Part shown: positions 16,176 to 25,141 of the stretch, piece after piece
Layout: each line of letters starts with the position of its first letter
Numbering within the stretch: position 1 is the first letter of the stretch
From: Gammaproteobacteria bacterium
Lineage (GTDB): Bacteria > Pseudomonadota > Gammaproteobacteria > QZLD01
Direction of reading: 5' to 3'
DNA length: 35,051 nt
Assembly (NCBI GenBank): GCA_004796385.1
Contig: QZLD01000188.1
Coordinates: forward strand, 1 to 35,051
Translations under genes and position numbers: made by a program
Notes under the pieces: generated by a model
The model's input: only the letters and a program-made list of their open reading frames with translations
The model's database searches: none
Told to the model about the DNA's origin: nothing

Positions 16176-17342
16176 ATGACTATGATCAAAGCATTTATTA
16201 ATTATGCTCAAGACTTGTATCAAACAAGGGAATTTATTCCTCTACATGCTCCTAGCTTTCAAGGGAATGAGAGATTTTATGTTGTTGATACTATTGATTC
16301 CACTTTTGTCTCAAGCGTTGGAAAGTATGTCGATCAGTTTGAGAGCAGTATTGAGGAATTTACATCTGCAAATAAAGCTGTTGCTACCGTAAATGGCACT
16401 GCTGCACTGCATGCGGCGCTTTTTATGGCAGGAGTTGGAGCTAGGGATTTGGTAATTACTCAGGCGCTCACTTTTGTAGCAACGTGTAATGCTATCAGCC
16501 ACCTCGGAGCTGAACCGCTATTTGTTGATATTTCAAAGAAAAGCCTTGGGTTGTGTCCTGAATCAACAGAGGCATTCTTGATTGAAAATGCCTTTATTAA
16601 TGATGATGGTTATTGCATCCACCGGCAAACAAACAGGCATATTCGCGCATTAGTTCCAATGCACACTTTTGGGCATCCTGTTGAGCTAGATGAAATTACG
16701 GAGCTATGTTCTCGTTGGAATATTATTCTCATTGAGGATTCAGCGGAAAGCCTTGGATCCTACTATAAGGGACAGCATACAGGAACATTTGGCAGGTTTG
16801 GAGTTCTTAGCTTTAATGGAAATAAGGTAATTACTACTGGCGGAGGAGGCATGATTCTTTGTCAGGATAATGCTGACGGTATTCATGCAAAACACATAAC
16901 TACTACAGCCAAAAAGCCTCATGCTTATGAATTCTTTCATGATGAACTTGGGTTTAACTACAGGATGCCAAATATCAATGCAGCCTTAGGTTGTGCGCAG
17001 ATGGAGAGTTTGCAGCTGTTTTTGGATAAAAAGCGGGAGCTGGCAGATTGCTACAGTCAGTTTTTTGCAGGGTCTGAATTTAAGTTTGTAGAAGAACCTG
17101 GTTATGCAAAATCAAATTATTGGTTAAATGCTGTTATATGTGAGAGCTCCAGAGCAAGGGATAATTTTTTAAAAGAGACGAATGAAAACGGAGTAATGAC
17201 CAGGCCTGTATGGCAGCTTATGAATCGTTTGCCAATGTTTAGTGGTTGTATAAAAAATGATTTGCCAGTTTCAGAATATATAGAAGGGACTTTGGTAAAT
17301 ATTCCAAGTAGCCCGATTATTAATGAGCCTGTTATTAAGTAA
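16176..17342 (+). CDS. legC: PLP-dependent 4-aminotransferase, legionaminic pathway (LegC)
   Basis: This DegT/DnrJ/EryC1-fold aminotransferase puts an amino group at C4 of the keto sugar made by LegB. The PLP-lysine lies in 'SFNGNKVITTGGGG' (K217). 'IEDSAESLG' (about 186-194) gives the cofactor Asp, and 'NGTAALHAAL' (73-82) the phosphate-binding turn. The N-terminal 'FIPLHAPSFQGNE' is a hallmark of the LegC-type subgroup, as I remember it. Length 388 is normal. Two in-frame ATGs (16176 and 16182) are possible; an AGAGA site six bases before 16182 favours the second, which would remove two residues. Position directly after legB and before legG supports the role. Confidence 0.88.
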   Translation: MTMIKAFINYAQDLYQTREFIPLHAPSFQGNERFYVVDTIDSTFVSSVGKYVDQFESSIEEFTSANKAVATVNGTAALHAALFMAGVGARDLVITQALTFVATCNAISHLGAEPLFVDISKKSLGLCPESTEAFLIENAFINDDGYCIHRQTNRHIRALVPMHTFGHPVELDEITELCSRWNIILIEDSAESLGSYYKGQHTGTFGRFGVLSFNGNKVITTGGGGMILCQDNADGIHAKHITTTAKKPHAYEFFHDELGFNYRMPNINAALGCAQMESLQLFLDKKRELADCYSQFFAGSEFKFVEEPGYAKSNYWLNAVICESSRARDNFLKETNENGVMTRPVWQLMNRLPMFSGCIKNDLPVSEYIEGTLVNIPSSPIINEPVIK

Positions 17343-17371
17343 GCTATAAAAGGGAAGAAAAAAGAGAGTAG

Positions 17372-18532
17372 ATGATGCGTAGGATAGCAGTTTTTACAGG
17401 GGCAAGGGCGGAATACGGATTGCTTTACTGGCTAATGAAAGATCTTCAGGCAGATCCGGATCTGGAGTTGCAACTTCTTGTGTCAGGAATGCATCTTTCA
17501 CCTGAGTTTGGAAATACATACGAAAAAATTCTGGACGATGGTTTTGTAATCAATGAAAAAGTTGAGATGCTGTTATCTTCTGACACTCCGCAAGGTATAG
17601 CAAAAAGTCTGGGCATAGGGGTGATTGGTTTTACAGATGCCCTAACAAGATTAGCTCCAGATTTGATCGTTATTTTAGGTGATCGGTTTGAAGCACTGGC
17701 GGTAGCTCAAACTGCTATGCTTTTGCGCATACCAATTGCTCATATTCATGGGGGTGAAATTACTGAGGGTGCTTATGATGATTCCATAAGGCACGCTATC
17801 ACTAAGTTAAGTTATCTGCACTTCACTTCAACAGAAGATTATCGCAAGCGTGTAATACAGCTTGGTGAGCATCCGGAAAGAGTTGTTAATGTTGGTGCTA
17901 TTGGTCTTGATGCTTTAACCAAAAGCCCGGTAATGTCTTTGGAAGAACTTTCTGGCTCATTAGATATTGAGTTATCTCGGCCATACTTTTTGGTAACTTA
18001 TCATCCTGTGACGTTGGCTGATGAAGATCCGGAAGAGTCATTTCAGGTTCTGCTTGATAGTTTAGATAAGTATAAGGACCACCAGGTGATAATAACCTAT
18101 CCAAATGCTGATGACGGTGGGCGTAAGATTATACCTATGTTAGAAAGCTATGCGGCAAAAGACCCGCAAAGAGTGCTAGCTATACCTTCTCTTGGACAGA
18201 AGCGCTACTTGAGTGCAGTTAAGCATGCAGCAGCTGTGGTAGGAAATTCATCTAGTGGAATTATTGAAGTTCCTGCATTTGGTGTTCCGACAGTTAATAT
18301 AGGTGATAGGCAAAAGGGGCGCCTTGCTGCCAAAAGTGTGATTAACTGTAGATCCAGTCAAGATTCAATCACATCTGCAATTTCTGCAGCCATTTCTGGC
18401 TCATATAGGGAAAGTGGTGAAACAATTACTAATCCCTATGGGCAAGGTAGTGCCAGTGAGCAGATTGTAAATGCTCTAAAAAATGCAAAGCTGGATGTGC
18501 TTAAGTCTTTTTATGATTTAAACCCGGATTGA
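17372..18532 (+). CDS. legG: Hydrolysing NDP-sugar 2-epimerase, legionaminic pathway (LegG/NeuC family)
   Basis: This 386-residue GT-B-fold enzyme of the NeuC family inverts C2 and hydrolyses the nucleotide from the diacetamido sugar, releasing the manno-configured precursor for LegI. Motifs are 'GARAEYGLL' (10-18), 'GDRFE' (103-107), 'HIHGGE' (124-129), 'YHPVT' (H211) and 'GNSSSGIIE' (291-299), all conserved in hydrolysing 2-epimerases. The first is retained in its canonical acidic form, unlike the second NeuC-like protein in this window (27577). Adjacent ATGs at 17372 and 17375 follow a GAGAG stretch. It lies 29 bases after legC and 19 before legI. Confidence 0.9.
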   Translation: MMRRIAVFTGARAEYGLLYWLMKDLQADPDLELQLLVSGMHLSPEFGNTYEKILDDGFVINEKVEMLLSSDTPQGIAKSLGIGVIGFTDALTRLAPDLIVILGDRFEALAVAQTAMLLRIPIAHIHGGEITEGAYDDSIRHAITKLSYLHFTSTEDYRKRVIQLGEHPERVVNVGAIGLDALTKSPVMSLEELSGSLDIELSRPYFLVTYHPVTLADEDPEESFQVLLDSLDKYKDHQVIITYPNADDGGRKIIPMLESYAAKDPQRVLAIPSLGQKRYLSAVKHAAAVVGNSSSGIIEVPAFGVPTVNIGDRQKGRLAAKSVINCRSSQDSITSAISAAISGSYRESGETITNPYGQGSASEQIVNALKNAKLDVLKSFYDLNPD

Positions 18533-18551
18533 TTGTATTTGGAGTTTATGG

Positions 18552-19625
18552 ATGACTGTAATTATTGCTGAGGTTGGGGTAAATCATAATGGTAGCGAGA
18601 AACTTGCTTTTGAATTGGTTGATGCGGCTTATGATGCAGGGGCTGATGTAGTTAAGTTCCAAACATTTAAAACTGAAAATATGGTTACCGTTAGTGCGCA
18701 GCAAGCTGAATATCAAATAGAAAATACTGGGCAAAAAGAATCTCAGTTGGCTATGTTAAAGCGGCTTGAGTTAAGTAAAGATACCTATCATAAGTTGACG
18801 GATTATTGTTCTAAGATAGGGATTGAGTTTCTATCCACCCCTTTTGATTCTGAAAGCCTCGATTTTCTAGTAAATCAGCTTGGTATAAAGACTCTAAAAT
18901 TACCCTCTGGAGAGATCACTAACTTTCCGCTAGCTCTTGAATATGCTCGAACTGGCTGTAATATGATTGTTTCAACTGGTATGTCGACATTGGCTGAGGT
19001 TGAGGGAGTTTTGGGGGTGATTGCGTTTGGATACACTGCCGATAGCAATCAAAAACCAGGGGTTAAAGCCTTTCAAAATGCATTGATGTCCGAAAAAGGA
19101 AGGGAGGCTTTGCAGAACAAGGTGACTTTGCTTCACTGTACTACTGAGTACCCAGCACCTGTAAATGAAATTAATCTTTTAGCTATGGATACTCTTAAAA
19201 GAGAGTTTCATCTTCCTGTTGGATATTCCGATCATAGCTCTGGTATTGTTATACCAATTGCTGCAGTTGCCCGTGGCGCTGCGGTAATCGAAAAACACCT
19301 TACTTTGGACAGAAATATGGAGGGGCCAGACCATAAGGCCTCCATTGAGCCTAATGAACTAAAAGATATGGTTAAGGCGATACGAGATATTGAAGTGGCT
19401 CTGGGAAACGGGGTGAAAGAGCCATCTGAGTCTGAAATCAAGAATAAGGGTGTTGCCCGAAAAAGCCTTGTGGCTAAGCAACAGATAAAAGCCGGGGATA
19501 GGTTTGATACAGAAAACCTTGGAGTTAAAAGGCCAGGTAATGGAATAAGTCCTGCAAAGTATTGGAGTGTGCTTGGGGGGACTGCTAAAAGAAATTATGA
19601 GAAAGACGAGGTTATAATTGACTAG
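18552..19625 (+). CDS. legI: Legionaminic acid synthase (LegI, NeuB family)
   Basis: This TIM-barrel synthase condenses phosphoenolpyruvate with the six-carbon ManNAc-like sugar to form a nine-carbon acid. 'IIAEVGVNHNGS' (4-15) holds the catalytic Glu7. 'KFQTFKTENMV' (35-45), 'LSTPFDSESL' (93-102), 'KLPSGEITNFP', 'SDHSSGI' and 'EKHLTLDR...GPDHKAS' follow in family order. A C-terminal SAF (antifreeze-like) domain ends with 'KRPGNGISP'. The overall pattern is that of E. coli-type NeuB and LegI proteins. Length 357 is typical. A GGAG site seven bases before ATG 18552 fixes the start. Assignment to legionaminate and not Neu5Ac comes from the adjoining legB/legC. Confidence 0.88.
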   Translation: MTVIIAEVGVNHNGSEKLAFELVDAAYDAGADVVKFQTFKTENMVTVSAQQAEYQIENTGQKESQLAMLKRLELSKDTYHKLTDYCSKIGIEFLSTPFDSESLDFLVNQLGIKTLKLPSGEITNFPLALEYARTGCNMIVSTGMSTLAEVEGVLGVIAFGYTADSNQKPGVKAFQNALMSEKGREALQNKVTLLHCTTEYPAPVNEINLLAMDTLKREFHLPVGYSDHSSGIVIPIAAVARGAAVIEKHLTLDRNMEGPDHKASIEPNELKDMVKAIRDIEVALGNGVKEPSESEIKNKGVARKSLVAKQQIKAGDRFDTENLGVKRPGNGISPAKYWSVLGGTAKRNYEKDEVIID

Positions 19626-20265
19626 ACCTTTAATAATAATTGGTGCTGGAGGTCATGCCAGTGTTTTGGTAGATGTTTTACGGTTACAGCAACAGGAACT
19701 ATTGGCTATTGTCAGCCTGGATCGCATGCCTAAGCGTTTAGTGCTGGATGAAATAACTCAGTATTCAAATGATGATGATATTCTTGAGCATGATAAGAGC
19801 GAAGTTTTGCTTGTAAATGGTATTGGGTCAATGCCGGAGGGAAAAGCAAGATACGAAATTTTTAAAAAGTTTTGTTCTCTAGGTTATAAATTTGAAACCA
19901 TAGTTGCCCCCAGTGCGATTGTATCTCCATTTGCAAAGTTAGGGAGTGGTGTTCAAATTATGGCTGGAGCCATTGTTCAAGCCGGTGCCGTTATTGGTGA
20001 TAATACAATAATTAATACAGGGGCAATTATTGATCACGATTGTGTTATTGGGGCGAATAACCATATAGCTCCTGGAGTAACACTAAGTGGGCAGGTTAAA
20101 ACTGGCAATCATGTTCATATTGGCACAGGGGCATGTGTGATTAACTTGGTTAGCATTGGTGAATCTGCGGTTGTTGGTGTTGGTGCTATCATTAGTCAGG
20201 ATCTGCCTGCAGGGGAAACAGCCTATGGATATAGGGGCAAAAGTCAAAATGAATGGAGTAACTAA
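19618..20265 (+). CDS. neuD: NeuD/PglD-type sugar O/N-acetyltransferase (LegH role)
   Basis: This is a 215-residue left-handed beta-helix acetyltransferase. The N-terminal Rossmann-like domain has 'IIGAGGHASVLVD' (7-19), and the hexapeptide repeats run from about 95 to 190. The catalytic histidine sits in 'IIDHDCVIG' (H140), as in PglD. In this context it most likely N-acetylates the C4 amino group made by LegC; acetylation of the finished NulO is the alternative. The start is TTG 19618, overlapping the legI stop by 8 bases, with a GACGAGG site six bases upstream. It ends in a TAATG overlap with ptmE. Confidence 0.85.
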   Translation: MTRPLIIIGAGGHASVLVDVLRLQQQELLAIVSLDRMPKRLVLDEITQYSNDDDILEHDKSEVLLVNGIGSMPEGKARYEIFKKFCSLGYKFETIVAPSAIVSPFAKLGSGVQIMAGAIVQAGAVIGDNTIINTGAIIDHDCVIGANNHIAPGVTLSGQVKTGNHVHIGTGACVINLVSIGESAVVGVGAIISQDLPAGETAYGYRGKSQNEWSN

Positions 20266-21326
20266 TGGCTTATAGTTGGAAAAATGTATTAATCAGCCCA
20301 CAAGACACTATTCGCCAGACACTTATATTGATAGATAGTGAATCACTGCGCGTTGCTTTAGTAGTTGATGAACAGCAGAAGCTGTTAGGTGTTGTTACTG
20401 ATGGGGATATTCGTAGAGGACTGCTCAATGACCTGTCCCTTGATTCAAATATTGAGCTGGTAATGAATAGATCTCCAATTATTGCTTCTGATTCGTTATC
20501 CAGATCAGCTGTGATGAAGCTAATGGAAGACAATAAGATTCTTTCTGTTCCGTTAGTTGATGATGACGGAATAGTTGTTGGTCTTGAGACCTTTCATGGT
20601 GCGTTATCCGGACCGCGCTTTGAGAATCCTGTTTTTTTAATGGCAGGTGGATTTGGTACTCGTTTACAGCCACTTACTGATAATTGCCCAAAACCTATGC
20701 TAAAAGTTGGGGGTAAACCCATACTGGAAACTATTATCGATAGTTTTATAGAGGCAGGTTTCGTTAATTTTTATATCTCGACGCACTATATGCCCGAGCA
20801 AATTGTTTCCTATTTTGGTGATGGAAGCAGTAAGAAAATCAATATTGCATATGTCCATGAAGAGACTCCACTTGGCACCGGTGGAGCACTAGGGTTGTTG
20901 CCTGATGATTTGCCAGACTGTCCACTGATTATGATGAATGGAGATGTGTTAACCAGGGTGGATTTTGAAAGATTGCTGGATTTTCATGACTCCAATAGTG
21001 CTGATGTTACCATGTGTGTGCGGGAGTACGACTACCAAATCCCATATGGCGTAATAAGTGGTGATGGAAATAAAATAGTAAGTATGGAAGAAAAGCCAAC
21101 CCAAAGATTTTTTGTTAATGCAGGTGTGTATGTAATTAATCAAAAAGTGGTTAAAAGCGTTCCAAAAGATCATGTTGTTGATATGCCATCATTGGTTGAA
21201 CAAGAGATTGCGGATGGTGGTGAAGCTTTGATGTTTCCAATCTATGAGTATTGGCTGGATATAGGTCGCATGGATGACCTGAATAGGGCGCAGGCAGATT
21301 TTAATGCCTTGGGAATTGGGAAATGA
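20265..21326 (+). CDS. ptmE: PtmE-like glucosamine-1-phosphate nucleotidyltransferase with CBS pair
   Basis: This 353-residue protein fuses an N-terminal CBS-domain pair (about 8-60 and 65-115) to a nucleotidyltransferase domain. 'LMAGGFGTRLQPLT' (125-138) and 'CPKPMLKVGGKP' (141-152) bind nucleotide and phosphate, 'NGDVL' holds the metal Asp, and 'EEKP' follows. This domain order is that of C. jejuni PtmE, which forms GDP-glucosamine for the legionaminate route. Its presence here suggests GDP-linked intermediates for LegB, LegC and LegG. The CBS pair may sense adenine nucleotides. A GGAG site six bases upstream and a TAATG overlap set the start. Confidence 0.85.
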   Translation: MAYSWKNVLISPQDTIRQTLILIDSESLRVALVVDEQQKLLGVVTDGDIRRGLLNDLSLDSNIELVMNRSPIIASDSLSRSAVMKLMEDNKILSVPLVDDDGIVVGLETFHGALSGPRFENPVFLMAGGFGTRLQPLTDNCPKPMLKVGGKPILETIIDSFIEAGFVNFYISTHYMPEQIVSYFGDGSSKKINIAYVHEETPLGTGGALGLLPDDLPDCPLIMMNGDVLTRVDFERLLDFHDSNSADVTMCVREYDYQIPYGVISGDGNKIVSMEEKPTQRFFVNAGVYVINQKVVKSVPKDHVVDMPSLVEQEIADGGEALMFPIYEYWLDIGRMDDLNRAQADFNALGIGK

Positions 21327-22306
21327 GTAAAATAGTTGGGGTCATTGGGCTCGGCAGTATTTCATTGCGCCATCGCAAGAACTTAAAAGAGTTATTCCCC
21401 AGTTATAAGGTGATAGCCGTCTCAGCCAGAGGTGGAATACCAAATGAGGATGTTGAAGATGCGGATCTTATAGTATCTGGTGTTCAGGAACTATTAGATC
21501 TTAAACCATACATGGTTATTATAGCTTCACCAGCAACTCTACATGCTGAACATGCAATCGCAATGATTAAGGCAGGTGTTCCTGTATTGATAGAGAAACC
21601 GTTGACGGCGAGTGCAAGTGATTCGCAGGCAATTGTTAATGCATCGGTAAAATTTAATACTCCTGCAGTGGCAGGATACTGCTTAAGGTATATGCCATCT
21701 TCTCAAAAAGTAAAAGAAATTTTGGGGCAGGAGGTGATAGGGAATATTTATAATGCAAGTGTAAATATTGGTCAGTTTCTTCCACAGTGGCGCCCCGATA
21801 AGAACTATCTGCACTCAGTTTCTGCACAGCCATCTTTGGGCGGGGGTGTATTGCTAGAATTAAGCCATGAGTTTGATTATGTCCAGTGGTTGCTGGGTGA
21901 TATGACATGTGAATATGCTCAATTACGCAACTCTTCGGAGCTTGATTTAGAGGTAGAAGAGCTGGCAGATGTTGTTCTTAGCTCAAAGCTAGGAGTAGTC
22001 TGTAGTATTCATCTTGATTTTCTCCAAAAGCAGCCGCAACGAGTCTGCAGTTTAATAGGCTCAAAAGGAAGGATTGAGTGGGATTTATTGGGCAATTCAA
22101 TTACGTTATATACAAAGGACGCAGTTGAGGTTTTATATTCTGAGCCTAAATGGGATAAGAACAAAATGTATCTTAATATGTTGCGTGATTTTGATTCTAT
22201 GATTAAAGGTGAAAGGCATCAATGCATTGATCTTATCCAGGCATCAAAAACTATAGTCTTGATAGAACAAATCAAACAAAGTGCTGTTTGGGGAGCTAAA
22301 CAATGA
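21323..22306 (+). CDS. ptmF: Gfo/Idh/MocA-type oxidoreductase (PtmF-like)
   Basis: This is a 327-residue NAD(P)-dependent oxidoreductase. The Rossmann motif is 'GVIGLGSISLRH' (6-17), and the family signature 'LIEKPLTAS' supplies the active-site lysine of the EKP motif. A second domain begins near 'YCLRYMPSSQ' and ends with 'LLELSHEFDYVQW', which includes the usual histidine. In the C. jejuni flagellin-glycosylation locus a gene in this position between ptmE and the CMP-legionaminate synthetase is called ptmF and is linked to glucosamine-phosphate supply, but its chemistry is not evident from this sequence. It overlaps ptmE and legF by ATGA-type junctions. Confidence 0.75.
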   Translation: MSKIVGVIGLGSISLRHRKNLKELFPSYKVIAVSARGGIPNEDVEDADLIVSGVQELLDLKPYMVIIASPATLHAEHAIAMIKAGVPVLIEKPLTASASDSQAIVNASVKFNTPAVAGYCLRYMPSSQKVKEILGQEVIGNIYNASVNIGQFLPQWRPDKNYLHSVSAQPSLGGGVLLELSHEFDYVQWLLGDMTCEYAQLRNSSELDLEVEELADVVLSSKLGVVCSIHLDFLQKQPQRVCSLIGSKGRIEWDLLGNSITLYTKDAVEVLYSEPKWDKNKMYLNMLRDFDSMIKGERHQCIDLIQASKTIVLIEQIKQSAVWGAKQ

Positions 22307-23004
22307 TTTCACATGGGTTTGTTTTTGCACGTGGCGGGTCAAAAGGGCTGCCAGGTAAAAATATAAAACCATTGGCCGGTAAGCCGTTAATAGCGTACTC
22401 AATAGAAACTGCAAAACAGGTATCTGGTTTAGATAAGGTTTTTGTTTCCACTGATGATAAAGATATTGCGTCAATTGCGCTTGAATATGGTGCAGTTGTA
22501 ATTGAGCGTCCTGAAGAACTATCAGGTGATAATAGCCCGGAATGGTTAGCGTGGAGTCACGCGATAGATTGGGTAATTAGAAATTATGGGGTATTTAAAG
22601 GATTTGTTAGTTTGCCTGCAACAAGTCCTTTGCGTAGTGTCATCGATGTTGAGCTAGCAATGGATAGATTGGTAAAGATGAAAGGAGATATTTGTATTTC
22701 TGTTACCCCTGCAAATCGCAGCCCCTTCTTTAATATGGTTAAAAAGAACAGTGCAGGGTTTGTTGAGCTTGTAAACAAGCCGAATGTAGGTGTTTATCGT
22801 CGCCAGGATGCCCCCATAGTGTTTGATATTTCTACGGTAGTTTATGCTACAACCTGTGAGTTTATAAAAAATAATTCAGGTATTTTTGATGGTAATGTTG
22901 TCTGCATAGAAGTTCCAAAAGAGCGTGCGGTCGATATAGATGATATTTATGATTTCAAATTGGCAGAGGCAATTCTAACTGAGAATGGAACATCGCATGC
23001 TTGA
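22303..23004 (+). CDS. legF: CMP-legionaminate synthetase (LegF, NeuA family)
   Basis: This cytidylyltransferase activates the NulO with CTP. The 233-residue protein starts with the CTP-binding signature 'FARGGSKGLPGKNIKPL' (7-23), followed by 'VFVSTDDKDIAS' and 'SLPATSPLRS'. The metal-binding end motif is 'ERAVDIDDIYDF'. It is a single-domain NeuA without the C-terminal esterase. ATG 22303 overlaps the previous stop (ATGA). It completes the route begun by legB, and its specificity for legionaminate is inferred from the neighbours. Confidence 0.87.
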   Translation: MISHGFVFARGGSKGLPGKNIKPLAGKPLIAYSIETAKQVSGLDKVFVSTDDKDIASIALEYGAVVIERPEELSGDNSPEWLAWSHAIDWVIRNYGVFKGFVSLPATSPLRSVIDVELAMDRLVKMKGDICISVTPANRSPFFNMVKKNSAGFVELVNKPNVGVYRRQDAPIVFDISTVVYATTCEFIKNNSGIFDGNVVCIEVPKERAVDIDDIYDFKLAEAILTENGTSHA

Positions 23005-23758
23005 AAATAAAAAAATAGCGGTATTAGGTGCTGGAGGGTTATTAGGGAAATCCATAGTGACTTCTGCTCTGCAAGAAGGTGCACAAGTAGTTGCTGCTGA
23101 TATTGATATTGATGCTATGAGACAAAAATTGGCTGATAGCGGTGTTGATATAAGTTGCGGTGCATTGTCTATGTGTAGTCTTGATGTTACTGAGGAAAAA
23201 GATGTTAAGAAATTCTTTTATGAGCAAGAGGGGTTAACCGGAGTAGTCAATAGTACATACCCCCGAAACAAGACATATGGTGCTCATTTTTTTGATGTTT
23301 CTCTCGATAGTTTTAATGAGAACTTATCTTTGCACCTAGGCTCAACGTTTCTATTAAATCAGCAGAGCGCAACTTATTTTCAGGAAAACCAGAGTGAATT
23401 TTCTTTGGTTAATATTTCATCGATCTATGGGGCTATAGCACCAAAGTTTGATGTTTATGACGGAACCGCAATGACCGTGCCGGTCGAATATGCAGCCATT
23501 AAATCAGCAATTATTCACTTGAATAAGTATGTTGCAGCTTATGTTAATGACAGCCGTTTTCGTGTTAATAGCATTAGTCCTGGTGGGATACTTGATAGTC
23601 AGCCGCAAGACTTTCTTAAGGCATATAAGAAACATACCTTGGGAAAAGGGATGTTGCAGGAGGACGATGTTGTTGGCTCTGTTCTGTTCCTTCTTTCAGA
23701 CCATTCTAGGTTTGTTAACGGGCAAAATATTGTCGTTGATGATGGTTTTTCACTTTGA
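22997..23758 (+). CDS. ptmA: Short-chain dehydrogenase (PtmA-like)
   Basis: This is a 253-residue classical SDR. The NAD site is 'VLGAGGLLGKS' near the N-terminus. 'NISSIYG' holds the catalytic Ser, and 'EYAAIKSA' gives the YxxxK pair. 'NSISPGGI' and 'GQNIVVDDG' follow as usual. I use ATG 22997, which yields 'MLENKKIAVLGAGG'; the track's ATG 22985 adds four residues, and both overlap legF. In Campylobacter ptmA sits directly after the CMP-legionaminate synthetase, as here. Its role in NulO supply or modification is not settled by the sequence. Confidence 0.78.
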   Translation: MLENKKIAVLGAGGLLGKSIVTSALQEGAQVVAADIDIDAMRQKLADSGVDISCGALSMCSLDVTEEKDVKKFFYEQEGLTGVVNSTYPRNKTYGAHFFDVSLDSFNENLSLHLGSTFLLNQQSATYFQENQSEFSLVNISSIYGAIAPKFDVYDGTAMTVPVEYAAIKSAIIHLNKYVAAYVNDSRFRVNSISPGGILDSQPQDFLKAYKKHTLGKGMLQEDDVVGSVLFLLSDHSRFVNGQNIVVDDGFSL

Positions 23759-23785
23759 TTTTCAAAGAAGTCTAGGAGCGGTAAA

Positions 23786-25141
23786 TTGCCAGCCTTAAAA
23801 AAAGTGGTTTTTTCTGCTCCACATAAGCCAGCACTGTCCGAAATGATAGCTATTGCCAAATACTTACCTGAACATATTGCACCTATTTTTTTATTGCCTT
23901 TTTACGATAAAGAGTTGGACGAAAAAATGAACGCTGAGGGGTGGAGGGTTTGTTATTTTTGTCCAATTCCTAAAAATGGGGGCGATCGGCAAATCCACAA
24001 AAAAGCAGGATTTGTAAAAGGTTTGTTAGATAATGGCTGGTTTGGGTGCTTTGCTCAGGCATACCTACTTAAAGGTGTTTTTAAAAATAAACTCCTTCTA
24101 AGGTTAAATAAAATATATGATCGAATTGGCTCTGAACTTTGTAACGAAGAAGAAATTATCAAGGTAGTTATCTCAAATGACAGAAGTGCTGGGCTTGAGG
24201 CTGCATTAAATAAGTGGGCAATGGAACAAGGCATTGGGGTAATTATCCCTCCGATAGCATATGCATCAGACTTTTCTGCAGCAATAAAATTAAGAAAAGC
24301 ACGCATTTATGGTTTTGTACGGTCAGATATTCCAAAGGTAACTATGGAATTCTCGCATGGCGCGGTTATTAAGTCATTTTACCGCCCTTTTGAAACTGAA
24401 GCCTTAAAAGAGTTTGGGGTTCTTTCCTCTAACCCTTGGGTACTAGGATCCGGTCATTGTGATTTTATGTTAGTTGAAAGCGAAAGGGAGAAAAGAAGGT
24501 TAATTGCACTAGGGGGAGATAAGGAGAAGATGGTTGTTACCGGGCATCTTTCGCATGATTCCATCTGGAATGCCTTGAGCAATAAAGACGCAATAAAAAA
24601 ATCAATTATTGCTAAGTATAAACTGTCTGAAGACAAACCTTTTGTGCTTTTAGCGGCTCCTCAATATTGGGAGCATGGTTTGTGTGATAAGAAAAGTCAT
24701 TTCGATATTATTGAGCAGCTGTGCCAATCTTTGGGAGCTGAAAATAATCTAATAATATCTCTGCACCCCAAGATGGATCGAGCTGATTACAGTTATCTAG
24801 AGGATAAATATAGAGTAAAAATTGTACATGAATCTCTTAGGGATGTAATTGTTATTTCTGACTTATTTGTGGCAACATATTCATCGACTATCGCATGGGC
24901 TTTGTTGTGTAATAAAAAGGTTATGATCGTAGATTTTATTGGACTGTCATATAGCTCTTTCTATGAAGAGTTTGAAATTGACAGAATATGTAATACAGAG
25001 CAGCTAAAGGTCGCAATGCAATTTTTTGATAAGGAAGATATAAATAGATCTAATAAGGATAAGGAAGATCTTTGTGGTTTGCTATCACCATTTGATGGGG
25101 CGTGTGCTTCAAGAATTATTGATAACATCGTGGCGGAATGA
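23786..25141 (+). CDS. Unassigned GT-B-like protein; candidate NulO transferase
   Basis: This is a 451-residue soluble protein with a GT-B look. The N-terminal half carries Rossmann-like 'KKVVFSAPHK' and 'KVVISNDRSAG'. The C-terminal half has 'FVLLAAPQYWEHG', 'LIISLHPKMDRA' (about 325-336) and 'VATYSSTIAWALL'. This HP...SSx order is shared by CDP-glycerol phosphotransferase-, Kdo-transferase- and capsule sialyltransferase-like proteins that use CMP/CDP-activated donors. I cannot place it in a known sialyltransferase family. The start is TTG 23786 with a strong AGGAG seven bases upstream. Sitting directly after the legionaminate module, it is the best local candidate to transfer CMP-legionaminate. 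Confidence 0.65.
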   Translation: MPALKKVVFSAPHKPALSEMIAIAKYLPEHIAPIFLLPFYDKELDEKMNAEGWRVCYFCPIPKNGGDRQIHKKAGFVKGLLDNGWFGCFAQAYLLKGVFKNKLLLRLNKIYDRIGSELCNEEEIIKVVISNDRSAGLEAALNKWAMEQGIGVIIPPIAYASDFSAAIKLRKARIYGFVRSDIPKVTMEFSHGAVIKSFYRPFETEALKEFGVLSSNPWVLGSGHCDFMLVESEREKRRLIALGGDKEKMVVTGHLSHDSIWNALSNKDAIKKSIIAKYKLSEDKPFVLLAAPQYWEHGLCDKKSHFDIIEQLCQSLGAENNLIISLHPKMDRADYSYLEDKYRVKIVHESLRDVIVISDLFVATYSSTIAWALLCNKKVMIVDFIGLSYSSFYEEFEIDRICNTEQLKVAMQFFDKEDINRSNKDKEDLCGLLSPFDGACASRIIDNIVAE

